38,153 nucleotides of DNA, taken from assembly GCF_028290495.1 (NCBI RefSeq), contig NZ_JAQGJT010000034.1, positions 1 through 38,153 of the forward strand, read 5' to 3'. The position numbers and the translations under genes are program-made. Position 1 is the first letter of the stretch, and the number at the start of each line of letters is the position of its first letter. The DNA is from Tardiphaga sp. Lineage in GTDB: Bacteria > Pseudomonadota > Alphaproteobacteria > Rhizobiales > Xanthobacteraceae. This document shows positions 37,459 through 38,153 of this stretch, one piece after another. The notes beneath the pieces are model-generated. The model did no database searches, was not told the origin of the DNA, and saw nothing but the letters and a program-made list of their open reading frames with translations.

Positions 37459-38153
37459 TTACTTTGACCGCAACTTTTCGAGGAATGGCGACAGGAAGGA
37501 GCCGCGCGGCTTTTTTGTCTCGCCGCGGCCTGTGAGCCGTTGCGCAATCTGCAGGAATATCTCGGTGGTACGATGGCTGGCGGCGATTTCCGCGATCATC
37601 TGGCCGTTGTTCGCTGCGAGACCGAACATCTGAGGATCGAACGGGATCGACGCGATCGGTGCGGTCTCGATCGCCTTGGCGAATTCGCTGGCGGTGATCT
37701 CCGGGCGCTTCGGCACGCCGACCTGGTTGAGGCAGTATACCGGTGCGCGGTCGTTGGGCCGCGCCGTCTTGATCAGGTCGTACATGTTCTTGGTGTTGCG
37801 CAGGTTGGCGAGGTCGGGCGCGGCAACGATCAGGATGTCATCCGCGCCGATCAGTGCCCGCCTGGTCCAGCCCGACCACTGATGCGGCACGTCGAGCACG
37901 ATGCAGGGCATCGTCGCGCGCAGCGTGTCGAAGATCGAGTCGAAGGCTTCTGCGCCGAAATCATAGACCCGCTCCAGCGTCGCCGGCGCGGCCAGCAGGC
38001 TGAGATGGTCGGTGCACTTCGACAGCAGGCGGTCGATGAAGGCGGTATCGACGCGGTCCGGCGAGAACACCGCGTCGGCGATGCCCTGCGGTGGATCCTG
38101 GTTGTAGTCGAGGCCGGCCGTGCCGAAGGCGAGGTCGAGATCGGCCACGACGG
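37459..38153 (-). CDS. cpaE: Pilus assembly protein CpaE/TadZ (partial, N-terminus beyond right edge)
   Basis: The last 230 or so residues of a ParA/MinD-like ATPase that localises the Tad pilus machine. The frame is open through the window edge, and the visible part starts at VVADLDLAFGTAGLDYN, the Walker-A-prime/switch region of the family. Further on come VLDVPHQWSGWTRRALIGADDILIV and the late motif NQVGVPKRPEITASEFAKAI. CpaE proteins are usually about 400 residues with an N-terminal receiver-like domain, which must lie outside the window. An ATG at 38148 is internal, not the start. Confidence 0.88.
   Translation of the reverse strand, partial: VVADLDLAFGTAGLDYNQDPPQGIADAVFSPDRVDTAFIDRLLSKCTDHLSLLAAPATLERVYDFGAEAFDSIFDTLRATMPCIVLDVPHQWSGWTRRALIGADDILIVAAPDLANLRNTKNMYDLIKTARPNDRAPVYCLNQVGVPKRPEITASEFAKAIETAPIASIPFDPQMFGLAANNGQMIAEIAASHRTTEIFLQIAQRLTGRGETKKPRGSFLSPFLEKLRSK

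Overview
The window is a high-GC, gene-dense chromosomal segment from an alphaproteobacterium of the Bradyrhizobium/Rhodopseudomonas group (Nitrobacteraceae). The grounds are a pim-type dicarboxylate beta-oxidation cluster in the order known from Rhodopseudomonas palustris, a CycM-type membrane-anchored cytochrome c, a Tad/Cpa pilus cluster, and short palindromic intergenic repeats that encode PAFAGTT/SPRKRG-like peptides, a habit I associate with this group. I saw no tRNA, rRNA, CRISPR array, insertion sequence or phage gene.

Region 1 (1-12704) is a divergent catabolic island. On the minus strand an IclR-type regulator heads a probable operon with a branched-chain-type ABC importer (livG, livF, livH, and livM cut by the left edge). 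On the plus strand lie pimF, pimA, pimB, pimC, pimD and a short-chain dehydrogenase: acyl-CoA ligase, two-subunit acyl-CoA dehydrogenase, hydratase/hydroxyacyl-CoA dehydrogenase and thiolase, enough for full beta-oxidation of a dicarboxylic or fatty acid. A perfect 15-bp palindrome sits in the spacer of a good promoter facing the regulator. Each gap of more than a few bases inside the pim cluster is filled with palindromic repeats.

Region 2 (12705-21615) is housekeeping: glpK on plus; then on minus a small membrane protein, metF-metH (methionine synthesis), pheA (phenylalanine) and kdsB (LPS Kdo activation). The 384-bp gap upstream of metF is AT-rich and holds two inverted repeats. Region 3 (21818-22366) is cycM with a clear rho-independent terminator.

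Region 4 (22514-32999) is a Yej-type peptide ABC importer with two tandem paralogous binding proteins, two permeases and a double ATPase. It is followed by a small secreted two-cysteine protein and, on the opposite strand, a leucyl aminopeptidase (M17) overlapping an NlpC/P60 peptidase without signal peptide. Together these could import and dismantle murein peptides; this is an inference.

Region 5 (33123-38153) holds Tad/Cpa pilus genes: the TPR lipoprotein tadD on plus, and cpaE (cut by the right edge), cpaF/tadA, tadB and tadC on minus. Functional calls rest on reading the translated sequences and family motifs; no database search was run.
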